NCBI RefSeq assembly: GCF_900167055.1
Contig: NZ_FUXP01000002.1
Location: 62,001-126,000, forward strand
DNA: 64,000 nt
Source of the DNA: Lysobacter spongiicola DSM 21749
GTDB taxonomy: Bacteria > Pseudomonadota > Gammaproteobacteria > Xanthomonadales > Xanthomonadaceae
Direction: 5' to 3'
Shown here: positions 8,680-18,128 of the stretch, piece after piece
Numbering within the stretch: the stretch's first letter is position 1
How the letters are laid out: each line of letters starts with the position of its first letter
The notes under the pieces: model-generated
The model's database searches: none
What the model was told of the DNA's origin: nothing
The model's input: only the letters and a program-made list of their open reading frames with translations
Made by a program: the position numbers and the translations under genes

Positions 8680-9447
8680 TCAGGCCTCGGCGCCAGCCGA
8701 CAACAACGCCCGCAGCAGCGGCGGCAGGCCGGCGGAAGCGGCGGCCACGTTGTCCAGCACGTCTTGCAGGGTGATCACTTCAGCCACGTCCGGGCCGGCA
8801 CCGGCGGCCCAGTTCGCCACCACCGCCAGGCAGGCGTAGTCCAGCTCAAGCTCGCGTGCGAGCGCGGCTTCCGGCATGCCCGTCATGCCCACCAGGTCGC
8901 AGCCGTCGCGGCGCATCCGGGCGATCTCCGCCCGGGTTTCCAGCCGCGGGCCCTGGGTGGCGCCGTAACAGCCGCCGTCCTCCAGCGCCACCCCGGCCCG
9001 GGTGGCAGCCGCAAGCACTTCACGCCGGAGACCGGGGGTGTAGGGATCGCCGAAGTCCACGTGCATCACTTCGCTGCCCGGTTCCTCGCAAAGGGTCGAG
9101 ATGCGGCCCCAGGTGTAGTCGATCAGCTGGTCGGGACAGGCGAGCACCCGCGGGCCGAAGCGCGCGGTGATGCCGCCGACCGTATTGAGCGCCAGCACGC
9201 GGCGCGCGCCCAACGCCTGCAGGGCCACCAGGTTGGCCCGGTAGTTGATCTGGTGCGGCGGCAGCGAATGCTCCTCGCCATGGCGCGCCAGGAAGGCCAC
9301 CCGGTGCCCCTCCAGCATACCGACCCGGATCGGCCCGGACGGTGCGCCGAAGCGCGTCACCGGCTGGTGCGGCTCGACGTCCTCCAGCCCGGCCAACTGA
9401 TACAGACCGGTGCCACCGATGACCGCGAGTTCGATCAGACGGTCCAT
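8680..9447 (-). CDS. mtnP: S-methyl-5'-thioinosine / thioadenosine phosphorylase
   Basis: A 255-residue member of the PNP/MTAP phosphorylase family. Seen are the phosphate-binding IGGTGLY at the N-terminus, [21 protein letters not shown], the [18 protein letters not shown] block, and [16 protein letters not shown] in the base/ribose site. These enzymes cleave the methylthio-nucleoside from polyamine and homoserine-lactone synthesis with phosphate. The Pseudomonas relative PA3004 prefers methylthioinosine; the sequence alone does not settle the preference here. The hypoxanthine phosphoribosyltransferase gene ends 3 bases upstream, which suits the inosine route, since the released base would be hypoxanthine. 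Confidence 0.85.
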   Translation of the reverse strand: MDRLIELAVIGGTGLYQLAGLEDVEPHQPVTRFGAPSGPIRVGMLEGHRVAFLARHGEEHSLPPHQINYRANLVALQALGARRVLALNTVGGITARFGPRVLACPDQLIDYTWGRISTLCEEPGSEVMHVDFGDPYTPGLRREVLAAATRAGVALEDGGCYGATQGPRLETRAEIARMRRDGCDLVGMTGMPEAALARELELDYACLAVVANWAAGAGPDVAEVITLQDVLDNVAAASAGLPPLLRALLSAGAEA

Positions 9448-9450
9448 GTC

Positions 9451-10002
9451 CTACTCCGCCAGTGCGTAGATGGCCGGCAGGTTGCGGCCCTGCTCGTGGT
9501 AGTCCATGCCGAACCCGAAGACATAGCGGTCCGGCACCTGCAGGCCGACATAGTCCGCGCACATGCCTTCCACGCAGCGATCGTGCTGCTTGACCGCCAG
9601 CGCGGCGATGCGGACCTCGCTGGCGCCCTGTGCGCGGCACCAGGCAACGATGCCGGCCATGGTGTGGCCCTCATCCAGGATGTCGTCGACCAGCAGCACC
9701 CGCCGGCCCTGCAGCGCGGTGGCCGGGCGGTGCTTCCAAACCAGCTCGCCGCCGGAAGTCTCGCCGCGGTAGCGGGTCGCGTGCAGGTAGTCGAACTCGA
9801 GGTCCTGGCGCAGCACGCCCAGTTCCATCGCCAGTTGTGCCGCGAACGGCATGCCGCCGTGCATGACGGTCAGGTACACCGGCACGGTGCCTTCGTAATC
9901 CTTCGCGATGTCCGCGGCCATCGCGGCGATGGCACGGTCGACGCTGGCACGGTCATGGATGACGTCGGCGGTGGCCAGCACCTGTTCGAGCGAAGCGGTC
10001 AT
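9451..10002 (-). CDS. hpt: Hypoxanthine-guanine phosphoribosyltransferase
   Basis: A 183-residue type I phosphoribosyltransferase. VLLVDDILDEGHTM is the PRPP-binding loop, VMHGGMPFAAQLA the first active-site loop, and DYVGLQVPDRYVFGFGMDY the base-binding C-terminal part. It converts hypoxanthine or guanine plus PRPP to IMP or GMP in the cytoplasm. The start at 10002 overlaps the nagZ stop by 4 bases and mtnP starts 3 bases after its end, so nagZ-hpt-mtnP form one tight transcript. Together hpt and mtnP could salvage the purine released from methylthioinosine. Confidence 0.92.
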   Translation of the reverse strand: MTASLEQVLATADVIHDRASVDRAIAAMAADIAKDYEGTVPVYLTVMHGGMPFAAQLAMELGVLRQDLEFDYLHATRYRGETSGGELVWKHRPATALQGRRVLLVDDILDEGHTMAGIVAWCRAQGASEVRIAALAVKQHDRCVEGMCADYVGLQVPDRYVFGFGMDYHEQGRNLPAIYALAE

Positions 10003-10994
10003 GCCAGCCCCTCCAGGCGCCCACGGCTGTCGCCGTATCGCTGTTCGGCGATCAGCCCTTCCCATCCGCGCGCACCACGGCCGATCAGGCCGGTCAGCGC
10101 CATCGTGTTGAGGCTGCGGCCTTCGACCGCCTTCAGCGACTCGTCCACCAGTTCGGGATGGCAGACCAGCACCACGTCGCAGCCGGCATCCAGGTGCAGG
10201 TCGACGCGCTGCTTGATGCCGCCGGCGGAGAACGCCGCCGCCATGCCGATGTCGTCGGAGAAGACCACGCCGCGGAAACCCATTTCCTTGCGCAGGATGT
10301 CGTCGATCCAGCGCCGCGAATAACCCGCCGGCTCCGGCGCGACCTCGGGATAGACCACGTGGGCCATCATCACCGCGTCGGCACCGGCCTCGATGCCGGC
10401 CACGAACGGGACCATGTCCAGGGTGCGGATCTCCTCCAGCGGGCGCGGATCGACGGCGTCGTCGAAGTGGGTGTCCTCCAGCACCGAACCGTGGCCCGGG
10501 AAGTGCTTGAGGGTGGCCGCCATGCCGGCGGACTGCATGCCGCGCACGTAGGCGCGGGTGAACTCCGCCACGACGGCCGGGTCATCCGAGAACGCCCGGT
10601 TGCCGATGGCGCGGTTGCCACGACCGAGGTCGACCACCGGCGCAAAGCTCAGGTCGACACCGCTGGCCTTGATCTCGCTGGCCATCAGCCACGCATGCTC
10701 CTGGGCCAGCTTGAGTGCGCCTTCGCGATCGGCCGCGAACTGGCGGCCGAAATCCTCCAGCGGCGGCAGCGCTGTGTAGCCCTCGCGGAACCGCTGCACT
10801 CTGCCACCTTCCTGGTCGACGCAGACGAGCTGCGGCCGGGGGGCCGCCTCGCGGATCGCCTGGGCGAGCTCTCCCACCTGTGCGCGGGAAGCGAAGTTGC
10901 GGGTGAACAGGATCACGCCGGCGCAGCCGTCATGCTGCAGCCAGTCGCGCTCCTGGACGGTGAGTTCGGTACCGGCGACGCCGATCACGAGCAT
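9999..10994 (-). CDS. nagZ: beta-N-acetylhexosaminidase, cytoplasmic
   Basis: A 331-residue family 3 glycoside hydrolase with the NagZ signature KHFPGHGSVLEDTHFDD, which includes the flexible catalytic Asp/His loop, and the substrate loop CVDQEGGRVQRF near residue 58. NagZ removes GlcNAc from anhydro-muropeptides during cell-wall recycling and so influences AmpR-type beta-lactamase induction. The protein has no signal peptide, as expected for a cytoplasmic enzyme. AGGAG lies 7 bases before the ATG. It is the first gene of the nagZ-hpt-mtnP group. The 82 bases separating it from the CYTH gene show no clear signal. Confidence 0.95.
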   Translation of the reverse strand: MLVIGVAGTELTVQERDWLQHDGCAGVILFTRNFASRAQVGELAQAIREAAPRPQLVCVDQEGGRVQRFREGYTALPPLEDFGRQFAADREGALKLAQEHAWLMASEIKASGVDLSFAPVVDLGRGNRAIGNRAFSDDPAVVAEFTRAYVRGMQSAGMAATLKHFPGHGSVLEDTHFDDAVDPRPLEEIRTLDMVPFVAGIEAGADAVMMAHVVYPEVAPEPAGYSRRWIDDILRKEMGFRGVVFSDDIGMAAAFSAGGIKQRVDLHLDAGCDVVLVCHPELVDESLKAVEGRSLNTMALTGLIGRGARGWEGLIAEQRYGDSRGRLEGLA

Positions 10995-11076
10995 GTGGGA
11001 CTCCTGGACGATGGCTTGGGCGCGGATGCCCGGCCGGGCATTGTCGCGCAGTTGGCGGGGACGCGGCTGAAGGCGC

Positions 11077-11601
11077 CTAGCTCCCCGGATGGCGTTCGGC
11101 CGCGCTCCAGCCGGAGTACGGGCGGGAAGCCAACGCGAGGTTGTAGTACCGGGGTTGGTCGGTCACTTCGGCACCGGCCCACCCCGGCAGTTCAAACGCC
11201 TCGTCGGCACTGGAAAGCTCGATTTCGGCGACCACCAGCCCGGTGTTGTCGCCCAGGAACTCGTCGACCTCCCACAGATGGCCATCGACGCGCACCAGGT
11301 GGCGACGCTTGTCGACCAGACCACCTACGCACAGCGCCAGCAGCGCACGGCCATCCTTGACCGGGATCGGGTATTCGAATTCCTGCCGGGTATGGCCGAG
11401 TTCGCGCGACTTGAGGTTCAGCCAGGCCCGCTCGCCGGCGATGCGCACGCGCACCGATGCCTTCATGCGCGACCCGGCGGCGGCCTCGTCCATCGCCGCG
11501 ATGTCGTTGAGGTAACCCTGGGTCATCGGGACCACCTCGTGCGCGGCCGCACGCCAGCCGTCGCCGGTGACCAGGAACTTCCGCTCGATCTCTATCGCCA
11601 T
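11077..11601 (-). CDS. CYTH domain protein (inorganic triphosphatase-like)
   Basis: A 174-residue single-domain protein beginning MAIEIERKFLV, the ExExK metal/triphosphate-binding motif that defines CYTH. Alternating basic and acidic strands follow (RMKASVRVRIAG, TRQEFEYPIP, DGHLWEVDEFLG, GLVVAEIEL), as in the tunnel-fold triphosphatases. Short bacterial CYTH proteins hydrolyse inorganic tripolyphosphate; thiamine-triphosphatase and adenylate-cyclase members also exist, so the substrate is not certain. It lies 28 bases after rlmD in the same direction and is probably co-transcribed with it. Confidence 0.9.
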   Translation of the reverse strand: MAIEIERKFLVTGDGWRAAAHEVVPMTQGYLNDIAAMDEAAAGSRMKASVRVRIAGERAWLNLKSRELGHTRQEFEYPIPVKDGRALLALCVGGLVDKRRHLVRVDGHLWEVDEFLGDNTGLVVAEIELSSADEAFELPGWAGAEVTDQPRYYNLALASRPYSGWSAAERHPGS

Positions 11602-11629
11602 GCCGGGTTCTCCTGGTGTCTTTTCGGGC

Positions 11630-12964
11630 TCATGCCGGTTCGAAGACCGCGATGGATTCCACGTGCGCCGTATGCGGGAACATGTCCATCACGCCGGCGG
11701 CCTGCAGCTTCCAGCCCTTCTCGTTGACCAGGTAGCCGGCATCGCGCGCCAGCGACGCAGGATGGCAGCTGACATAGACGATGCGGCGGAACTGTTTCAA
11801 CGGCAGCTGGGTCAGCACGAAGTCGGCGCCCGAACGCGGCGGGTCGAGCAGCAGCATGTCGAAGCCCTCGCGCATCCACGGCTGGTCGGAGAGGTCCTTG
11901 CCGAGGTCGGCCGTATGGAACTCGGCGTTGTCGACACCGTTGGCCGCGGCATTGTCACGCGCCCGCTGCACCAGCCCCGCCTCGCCTTCCACCCCGACCA
12001 CCTCTCGCACCGAGCGCGCCAGCGGCAGGGTGAAGTTGCCCAGACCACAGAACAGGTCCAGTACCCGGTCATCCGGGCCGGCATCCAGCAGTTCCAGCGC
12101 GCGCTCGATCATGCGCTGGTTGAGGCCGGCGTTGACCTGGATGAAATCCAGCGGCTTGAAGGCGAACCGGAGATCCCAGCGCGGCAGCGCGAACGACAGG
12201 CTGGGCGCCTCGGGCCAGATCGGATGGACGCTGTCGACGCCCCCGGGCTGCAGGAAGATGGCGAAACCGTGCCGTTGTCCGAACGCCACCAGCCTCGCCC
12301 GGTCCGCCTCCGAAAGGGGCGACATGTGCCGGAAGGTCAACGCGATGGTGTCGTCTCCCGCGATGAACTCGATCTGCGGGATATCACTGCGGGCTTCCAT
12401 CCCGTCCACCAAATTGGCGAGTTCCCCGACCTTCTCGCCGATCGCGGGGATGACGGTATGGCAGTGCTGGATGTCGGCGACGAAACGTGGGTCCAGCTCG
12501 CGGAAGCCGACCAAGGTCTTGCCCTTCTTCTCCACCCGCCGCACCGAGAACCGCCCCTTGCGGCGATACCCCCAGGCGGCGTCGACCAGCGGCTCCAGGA
12601 CGCGACCGGGCTTCACCTTGCCGATGCGTTCAAGGTTCTCCAGCAGGACGCGCTGCTTGGCGAGGATCTGGCGATCGCCCTGGTAATGCTGCAGCGAGCA
12701 ACCCGCGCAGGTACCGAAGTGGGCACAGCGCGGTGCCACGCGCTCCGGGGCGGCTTGCAGCACCTCCACCACCTGCGCCTCGTCGTAGCTGCGGTGGCGA
12801 CGGGTCTGCACCGCCATGACGGTTTCGCCCGGCAGCGCGCCGGCAACGAACACGGCCTTGCCGGGCTCACCCGGAACGGCCGATGGCCGGCGCGCGACGC
12901 CCCGGCCATCGTGGGTGAGATCGGTGATTTCGGCTTGGAACGGGGTCTTGTCTAGGCGTGCCAC
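11630..12964 (-). CDS. rlmD: 23S rRNA (uracil-1939-C5)-methyltransferase
   Basis: A 444-residue enzyme in three parts: an N-terminal TRAM domain (AEITDLTHDGRGVARR), an iron-sulfur region with Cys residues in CAHFGTCAGCSLQHY and a further Cys in QHCHT, and a C-terminal SAM-dependent domain. The latter shows VLDLFCGLGNFTLPLA (SAM loop), LLLDPPRSG and VYVSCHPASLARD with the nucleophilic Cys. RlmD methylates U1939 of 23S rRNA. The start is GTG at 12964; no closer ATG preserves the TRAM domain. Confidence 0.95.
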   Translation of the reverse strand: MARLDKTPFQAEITDLTHDGRGVARRPSAVPGEPGKAVFVAGALPGETVMAVQTRRHRSYDEAQVVEVLQAAPERVAPRCAHFGTCAGCSLQHYQGDRQILAKQRVLLENLERIGKVKPGRVLEPLVDAAWGYRRKGRFSVRRVEKKGKTLVGFRELDPRFVADIQHCHTVIPAIGEKVGELANLVDGMEARSDIPQIEFIAGDDTIALTFRHMSPLSEADRARLVAFGQRHGFAIFLQPGGVDSVHPIWPEAPSLSFALPRWDLRFAFKPLDFIQVNAGLNQRMIERALELLDAGPDDRVLDLFCGLGNFTLPLARSVREVVGVEGEAGLVQRARDNAAANGVDNAEFHTADLGKDLSDQPWMREGFDMLLLDPPRSGADFVLTQLPLKQFRRIVYVSCHPASLARDAGYLVNEKGWKLQAAGVMDMFPHTAHVESIAVFEPA

Positions 12965-13031
12965 GGCATGCTGCGGGAATGACGGCCGGCTATTGTCTCA
13001 GACCGTCGCCCCCGCGTGCCGGCGACGCCGC

Positions 13032-13652
13032 CTACTTCTGCTTCCAGCTGCCACCGCTCTGGTACCACCAGCCGCTGCGCGCGCTTTCGATCCACTGGCG
13101 GGCGAATACGTCGCGGATCTGGCCCTCCCACTCAGGGTGGCCGTTGGCGACGGCGATCTCGCGATAGACGGCATTGCGGTCGCGGTTGTCTTCTGCAACG
13201 GCCTGCTGGATCGCTGCCCGGTCCTTCAACGGAAGCTTCGAAGCATCACGTACGACGATGGTGCCGTCACCCGAGAAGCCCAGTGCACCGGCATCGAAAC
13301 CGGCGCGCAGGGTCGAGTCGAAGCGCGAAGCCATGCGCGCCTTGATCGCCTGGATCGCGGGCGTGCGGATGTTGATGTCCGGCGACTGCGCGTGGGCGCT
13401 GCCAATGCCGACCAGCGAGTACAGGTCCACGCGCGAGGCGAGCTCGCGCAGGGACACCGGCTGCAGGGAAGCGCTGGGGCCACCGCCGGCTTCCTGCGCT
13501 CCTTCGTTCGGCGTCGTGGCCCTGTCGCCGATCACTTCGTCGACGAATTCCTTGGCGGCCTCGCGGGCCTCCGCGGCGGGGAAGTAGACGTTGATCGTGA
13601 CGCAGGCCGTGACCAGCACGGCGGCGACCGGGATACCCATCCAACGACGCAT
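13032..13652 (-). CDS. YdbL-family (DUF1318) lipoprotein, extended form
   Basis: A 206-residue exported protein. MRRWMGIPVAAVLVTAC is a short lipoprotein signal with the modified Cys at 17. Directly after it comes TINVYFPAAEAREAAKEF, and the last 85 residues (KARMASRF, RNAVYREIAVANGHPEW, QSGGSWKQK) match YdbL of E. coli, which is only about 108 residues and has no lipobox. The N-terminal 120 residues are therefore extra; their beta-strand-like start recalls YnbE, the small lipoprotein encoded with YdbH in E. coli but missing here. The start at 13652 has GGAGA 8 bases upstream. It is 33 bases from ydbH and surely co-transcribed. In E. coli this module affects outer-membrane lipid homeostasis. 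Confidence 0.8.
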   Translation of the reverse strand: MRRWMGIPVAAVLVTACVTINVYFPAAEAREAAKEFVDEVIGDRATTPNEGAQEAGGGPSASLQPVSLRELASRVDLYSLVGIGSAHAQSPDINIRTPAIQAIKARMASRFDSTLRAGFDAGALGFSGDGTIVVRDASKLPLKDRAAIQQAVAEDNRDRNAVYREIAVANGHPEWEGQIRDVFARQWIESARSGWWYQSGGSWKQK

Positions 13653-13685
13653 ATGAATTCTCTCCAGGAAAGTGCCCAAACTACT

Positions 13686-15707
13686 CTAGTCCACGACCGG
13701 TTTCACATCGCCGCTGCCAACTGCCTGCAGGCGCTCGACCAGGATCGGCCAGTCCACCCGGCGGTTGAAGCCCACCACCGTGAGCCGCGGCAACCCCGAG
13801 CCCTCGACGATGACGAAGCCCGCGCCGGCAGGTACGAGCCCGGTCATCGTGCAGACCTCGTCGGCGAGGGTGCAACCGATGCCGATCCGGGAATAGCCGA
13901 AGTCGTCGAAGAAGCCGATCAGCTGCGCCTGCAACGATCCCACGAACGAGCTGTTGCCGACGCTGGTCAGGTCCTGCACGGCTCGTTGGCTGATCCGTTG
14001 CCGTACGCCACGATGACGGTCGGTGTTCAGCCATGCATCGAACGCGACCGGCTGCCAGTCGACCAGACGCAGGGCCTGCACCCTACCGTCGAGCTTGCCG
14101 GTGATGCTGCCGAAATCGAAGGCGCCAGTGAGTGCCAGCAGGTCGATGTCGTCGAAGGCGACGTCGGCCGACAGCGTCGGCAGGACGCCGAATGGCCGCT
14201 CCATCGAGAGCGAACCGACGGTGACCTTTCCGCCAAACAACTGCATCTCCAACCCGCCGTCCAGCACCAGCCGGTTGTCGGCGTAGCGTGCGCTCGGGAG
14301 GGTACCGCTGAGCTCGCCGGTGAATGCCGGCCACCCCAGGGCCTCCGACAGCCGGGACACATCCAGCGACGCCAGCCCGAGGCCGAACTCCATCTGCATG
14401 CCGGCCCCGTCGCCGGGCGGGACGATGTGCAAGTCCGAAAGCGTTGCCTGGCCACCGAGGATCGGGAAATCGACCTCTTCCCTGAGCCAGATGGCACCCC
14501 CTTTGCTCGAGAACGGCAACCGCGCCGCGCCGAACGGCAAGCCGTAGAGCGTCCCACCCTGCCAGCTCAGCTGGCTGGCCGCATCTGACCCACCGGAGAA
14601 GCGCAGGTCGCCGTCGAGGTGCTCGAATTCGAACCTGCCGGCGGGATCATCCACATCCACCGCATGCAGGCGCACAAGCGCATCGGACAGCGCGCCATCC
14701 AGCCACTCGATCCGAGCGTCGGCACTGCCCTGCAACCGCAGGTCCGCCAGGCCTGCCGTGCCCAGCCAGCCGCTGAGATAGCCATCGGCCAGCCGTGAGA
14801 GGTCGGGACTCGAAGCCTCGAGGACGAGCGCATCGAGCGCCATCTCGCCGCCAAACACCGCACTGCCGTCGGCCGTGAAGATGCCGGGGTCGTTCCAGCT
14901 GAAGGCGGGAAGCCGCCAGCCCTGGGTGTCCTCCTGGATTGCCCGGATGCCCAGCGATACGCGGCGCTGCCCGAGTGCGACATAGGTACTGCCAAACAGC
15001 AGCTCGCTACCCTCCAGCACACCGTCAACGGAGACGGTGCTGGTATCGGCGATCGTCGCGTCGAGCTGGAGCGATCCGTCGATGCCTGCCGCGGCGATGG
15101 TCCCATCCGGCGTATCCAGCCCCGCGGAAGCAAGTTGCAAGGGGCCGGAGATTCCGATCCCCTCGTCCATGGATGACACCTGCAGCGACGCATCCACCCG
15201 TCCCTGCCCCAGCCGGCCCTCCTCCCACGCCTTCGACAGCAGGGCCTGGGTCCAAGCCAGGGGGATGGCGACCAGGTCGATTCGGGTGACATCGGGCGAG
15301 GACCCGCTGCGATGCACACGCACGTTCGCCGGACCGCGCTGGAGTTCGGCAGAAACGTCTTCGTCCTCCAGCGTCACCGACAGCGACGCGACGCCGACCG
15401 CCCCGGACACCGGTCCTTCGCAATGCCATGCATTGCCGGCGCCGCGCAGCAGCGGGCACTCCCAGCTGACATCCCGGAACCGATAGCCGAGGGCGGGGGC
15501 GTCGATCTCCCGGGCACGCAGGCGCAGCTGGCCTTCGGCCTCGTCCCTGGGCCAGGACAGCTCGACGACCACCTCTTCCAGGTCGGCCACCCCCGTCTCG
15601 ATGCGGTCTATGCGCGCCACGGCCTCGCGCGCGGAGGCTGTCGGCGCGGCCAGCAGACCGGCCAACAGCAATACGCAGTACGACGGGCTTATGATGGGAC
15701 GGGACAT
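13686..15707 (-). CDS. ydbH: YdbH-like AsmA-superfamily protein (intermembrane lipid transport)
   Basis: A 673-residue protein with a signal peptide (SPSYCVLLLAGLLAAPTASA) and then almost entirely alternating beta-strand sequence with repeats of the kind GSLQLDA, GGEMALDALVL and GGLEMQLFGGKVTVGSL, as expected for a long beta-groove bridge across the periplasm. The C-terminal portion (VAFDDIDLLALTGAFDFGSI, GKLDGRVQALRL) matches the YdbH C-terminal domain. The E. coli protein is longer (about 880). YdbH, YhdP and TamB are partly redundant phospholipid carriers to the outer membrane. The ydbL-type partner follows. The start at 15707 is only 35 bases from the start of the divergent regulator gene, so their promoters must overlap. 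Confidence 0.75.
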   Translation of the reverse strand: MSRPIISPSYCVLLLAGLLAAPTASAREAVARIDRIETGVADLEEVVVELSWPRDEAEGQLRLRAREIDAPALGYRFRDVSWECPLLRGAGNAWHCEGPVSGAVGVASLSVTLEDEDVSAELQRGPANVRVHRSGSSPDVTRIDLVAIPLAWTQALLSKAWEEGRLGQGRVDASLQVSSMDEGIGISGPLQLASAGLDTPDGTIAAAGIDGSLQLDATIADTSTVSVDGVLEGSELLFGSTYVALGQRRVSLGIRAIQEDTQGWRLPAFSWNDPGIFTADGSAVFGGEMALDALVLEASSPDLSRLADGYLSGWLGTAGLADLRLQGSADARIEWLDGALSDALVRLHAVDVDDPAGRFEFEHLDGDLRFSGGSDAASQLSWQGGTLYGLPFGAARLPFSSKGGAIWLREEVDFPILGGQATLSDLHIVPPGDGAGMQMEFGLGLASLDVSRLSEALGWPAFTGELSGTLPSARYADNRLVLDGGLEMQLFGGKVTVGSLSMERPFGVLPTLSADVAFDDIDLLALTGAFDFGSITGKLDGRVQALRLVDWQPVAFDAWLNTDRHRGVRQRISQRAVQDLTSVGNSSFVGSLQAQLIGFFDDFGYSRIGIGCTLADEVCTMTGLVPAGAGFVIVEGSGLPRLTVVGFNRRVDWPILVERLQAVGSGDVKPVVD

Positions 15708-15742
15708 GAGTGCGACAGCATACCGAGCGCAAGGAGCGATCG

Positions 15743-16447
15743 ATGAAGGCGGGAAGCCGTTGTTTACCCCGGGTGCTGCTGGTCGAGGACGATGCGACCA
15801 GCCGAGAGTTCCTCGCTTGCGCATTGCGGACATTGCCGGCAGTGGTCGACGGCGCCGGTTCAGTCACCGAAGCCCTCGACATCGCCACGACCCGGCGGCA
15901 CGACCTCTGGCTGTTCGACGCGCACCTGCCTGACGGCGACGGAGCCGGCCTGCTGGCCAGCCTCAGGGCGCGATGGCCCGGGACGCCGGCAGTGGCGCAT
16001 ACCGCCTCGAGCGACCCGGCACTGCACGCACGCCTGCTGGCAGCCGGTTTCGTCGAGGTGCTCTCCAAGCCGTTGCCCGCGTCGACCCTGCACAACGTCG
16101 TGCGGCGGTGGGCGAGTCGAAGCGGCATCGCGGCGGTATGGGATGACGCGCTGTCGCTGGCGGCGCTCAATGGCAATGTCGCGCACGTGGCTGCATTGCG
16201 GGGGCTGTTCCTGCAGGAGCTGCCGGCCACCCGCGCACGGGTACTGGAGCAGGCCCGACATGGCACCGGCCCGACGCTCGGCGATGAGTTGCACAAGCTG
16301 CGGGCCAGCTGCGGTTTCGTCGGGGCGGCACGCCTCGCCGATGCGGTGCGGGTGCTGGGCGAGCAGCCCCTGTCGAGCGAGGCAGTGGCTGCATTCGATT
16401 CAGCCTGCGAAGAGACCCTGGCGGGGTTGGCGCCGGCAGAAGCCTAG
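15743..16447 (+). CDS. Orphan response regulator with receiver and HPt domains
   Basis: A 234-residue two-domain signalling protein. Residues 10-125 are a CheY-like receiver with the acidic pair in VEDD, phosphoacceptor Asp59 (LFDAHLPDG) and the conserved Lys109 (SKPL). Residues about 135-225 form a histidine phosphotransfer helix bundle with His184 in [14 protein letters not shown]. There is no DNA-binding or enzymatic output domain, so it probably relays phosphate between a hybrid kinase and a final regulator. No kinase gene is adjacent. AAGGAG at 15731-15736 fixes the start. Its stop overlaps that of recO by 3 bases in the shared sequence CTAG. Confidence 0.88.
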   Translation: MKAGSRCLPRVLLVEDDATSREFLACALRTLPAVVDGAGSVTEALDIATTRRHDLWLFDAHLPDGDGAGLLASLRARWPGTPAVAHTASSDPALHARLLAAGFVEVLSKPLPASTLHNVVRRWASRSGIAAVWDDALSLAALNGNVAHVAALRGLFLQELPATRARVLEQARHGTGPTLGDELHKLRASCGFVGAARLADAVRVLGEQPLSSEAVAAFDSACEETLAGLAPAEA

Positions 16448-17190
16448 GATTCGCGGCCGGTCGTCCGGTCCCGGGATGACGGCAGCCCACCCAGCATCTC
16501 CCAGGACTTGAGCCCACGCGGGCCGAGGTGGTGCGACAACACGACACGCATCACCCGCCGCAGGCCGGGAAGATCTTCCGGCACGGGAGGCCGGTCCGCC
16601 GCCAGGTCAAGCAGCGCACGTCCCGTGGCGGCCCCGCTGCGATCGCCCGCGCCACGATCGCTCAGTACCCGTCGCGGCCCATGCTCGGGGTCGACCCGGT
16701 AGCGGGCCGCCGGGTCGATCGGGTCGCCGTCGCCATCCACGCTCCAGTCGAAGCCACTGCCGAGTGCGTCGAGCAGGTCGCGTTCGAACTGGCGCAAGGT
16801 CCAGCCAAGCGGCTGCAACGCCCGCAGGCGCTCGCGCGTACGGGCATAGGCCGCGAACAGGTCGGGCTGGGGGTCGTCGCGCGGGGTCAGCCGCAGGGTC
16901 AACTCATTGACGTAGAAGCCTGCAAGCATCGCCTCGCCGACCAACCGCGGCGCCGCGTCGAGGGCCTCGGCGCCGCGCAGTTGCGCCAGCTCTCCCTGTT
17001 GCACGGCCTCCAGGCGAATCCACTGCAGCGGTTGCAGGGCCGCCCTGAGCGGATGGCGTTTCGGACCCTGCACCCCCCGGGCGACCAGTCCGATCCGGCC
17101 ATGGTTCGCGCTCAGCACCTCCACCAGCAGGCTGGTTTCCCGCCACGCGCGGGCGTGCAGGACGAACGCGGGCTCGGCCGAAATGCGCAT
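16444..17190 (-). CDS. recO: DNA repair protein RecO
   Basis: A 248-residue protein beginning with an OB fold ([20 protein letters not shown], then [12 protein letters not shown]) and continuing with the helical RecO C-terminal domain ([32 protein letters not shown]). RecO loads RecA on SSB-coated single strands together with RecR, whose gene is also in this window. No zinc-binding Cys cluster is visible, as in other gammaproteobacterial RecO. The start is ATG 17190, 20 bases after era. The length agrees with the family (about 240). Confidence 0.95.
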   Translation of the reverse strand: MRISAEPAFVLHARAWRETSLLVEVLSANHGRIGLVARGVQGPKRHPLRAALQPLQWIRLEAVQQGELAQLRGAEALDAAPRLVGEAMLAGFYVNELTLRLTPRDDPQPDLFAAYARTRERLRALQPLGWTLRQFERDLLDALGSGFDWSVDGDGDPIDPAARYRVDPEHGPRRVLSDRGAGDRSGAATGRALLDLAADRPPVPEDLPGLRRVMRVVLSHHLGPRGLKSWEMLGGLPSSRDRTTGRES

Positions 17191-17210
17191 CGGAAACGGG
17201 GCGTACCGTT

Positions 17211-18116
17211 TTACTCGTGGTAGCCGAACGCGCGCAGCGCCGCTTCGTCGTCCGACCAGCCTTCGCGGACCCGGACCCAGGTCTCCAGGAAGACCTTGGC
17301 ACCGAAAAGCCGCTCCATCTGCATCCGGGCCTTGGAACCGATGTCGCGCAGGCGCTCGCCACCCTTGCCGATCACGATCGCCTTCTGCCCGTCGCGCTCG
17401 ACCCAGATCACGGCGCCGATCCGCAACAGCGCGCCATCGACGACGAATCGCTCGATCTCCACGGTGGTCGCGTACGGAAGCTCTTCGCCCAGCAGCCGCA
17501 TCAGTTGCTCGCGGACCAGCTCGCCGGCGAGGAACCGCTGGCTCTTGTCGGTGATCTCGTCCTCGGCGTAGGCGGCGGGCTGCTCGGGCAACAGGCCCAG
17601 TACCGCCTTGACCAGCGGTTCCAGCCCCTTGCGCTTGAGCGCCGAGATCGGGTGCACCGACGCGAACTCGCGACCCTCGGACACCTGCGCCAGGTACGGC
17701 AACAGCGCACTCTTGTCCTTGAGGCGGTCGACCTGGTTGACCACCAGCACCACCGGCACCCCGGCCTGGTGCAGCGCCTGGTAGGCGAAGCTGTCCGCCT
17801 CGTCCCATTGGCCGGCACGCACCACCAGCAGGGCGGCGTCCACCCCTTCCAGCGCGCCACGCGCCGCCCGGTTCATCCAGCGATGCATGGCCGAGGCGGT
17901 GGACTTGCCCTGGTCGCGGTGCAGCCCCGGGGTATCGACCAGCAGCAACTGCCCCTCCGGGAAGGTGGCGATGCCCAGCAGGCGGTGCCGGGTGGTCTGG
18001 GGGCGATTGGAGACGATGCTGACCTTCGCCCCGACCAGCGCATTGGTCAGGGTCGACTTGCCGACGTTGGGACGGCCGATGACGGCAACGTGGCCGCTGC
18101 GATGTGGGGTATTCAT
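17211..18116 (-). CDS. era: GTPase Era
   Basis: A 301-residue GTPase. G1 is [10 protein letters not shown]3 DTPGLH, G4 NQVD; the C-terminal third is a KH RNA-binding domain containing [17 protein letters not shown]. Era binds the 3' end of 16S rRNA and checks 30S assembly. The start at 18116 gives [14 protein letters not shown] and the usual length. It sits in the conserved rnc-era-recO order, but unlike most genomes, where rnc and era overlap or nearly touch, 167 bases with an inverted repeat pair separate them here. Confidence 0.97.
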   Translation of the reverse strand: MNTPHRSGHVAVIGRPNVGKSTLTNALVGAKVSIVSNRPQTTRHRLLGIATFPEGQLLLVDTPGLHRDQGKSTASAMHRWMNRAARGALEGVDAALLVVRAGQWDEADSFAYQALHQAGVPVVLVVNQVDRLKDKSALLPYLAQVSEGREFASVHPISALKRKGLEPLVKAVLGLLPEQPAAYAEDEITDKSQRFLAGELVREQLMRLLGEELPYATTVEIERFVVDGALLRIGAVIWVERDGQKAIVIGKGGERLRDIGSKARMQMERLFGAKVFLETWVRVREGWSDDEAALRAFGYHE

Positions 18117-18128
18117 CGGGGGATTGTA

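Noticed and set aside
13645-13660. GAATTCATATG, adjoining EcoRI and NdeI sites, at the ydbL start
   Set aside because: It looks like a cloning junction but the flanking reading frames and ribosome binding site continue naturally, so it is taken as chance.
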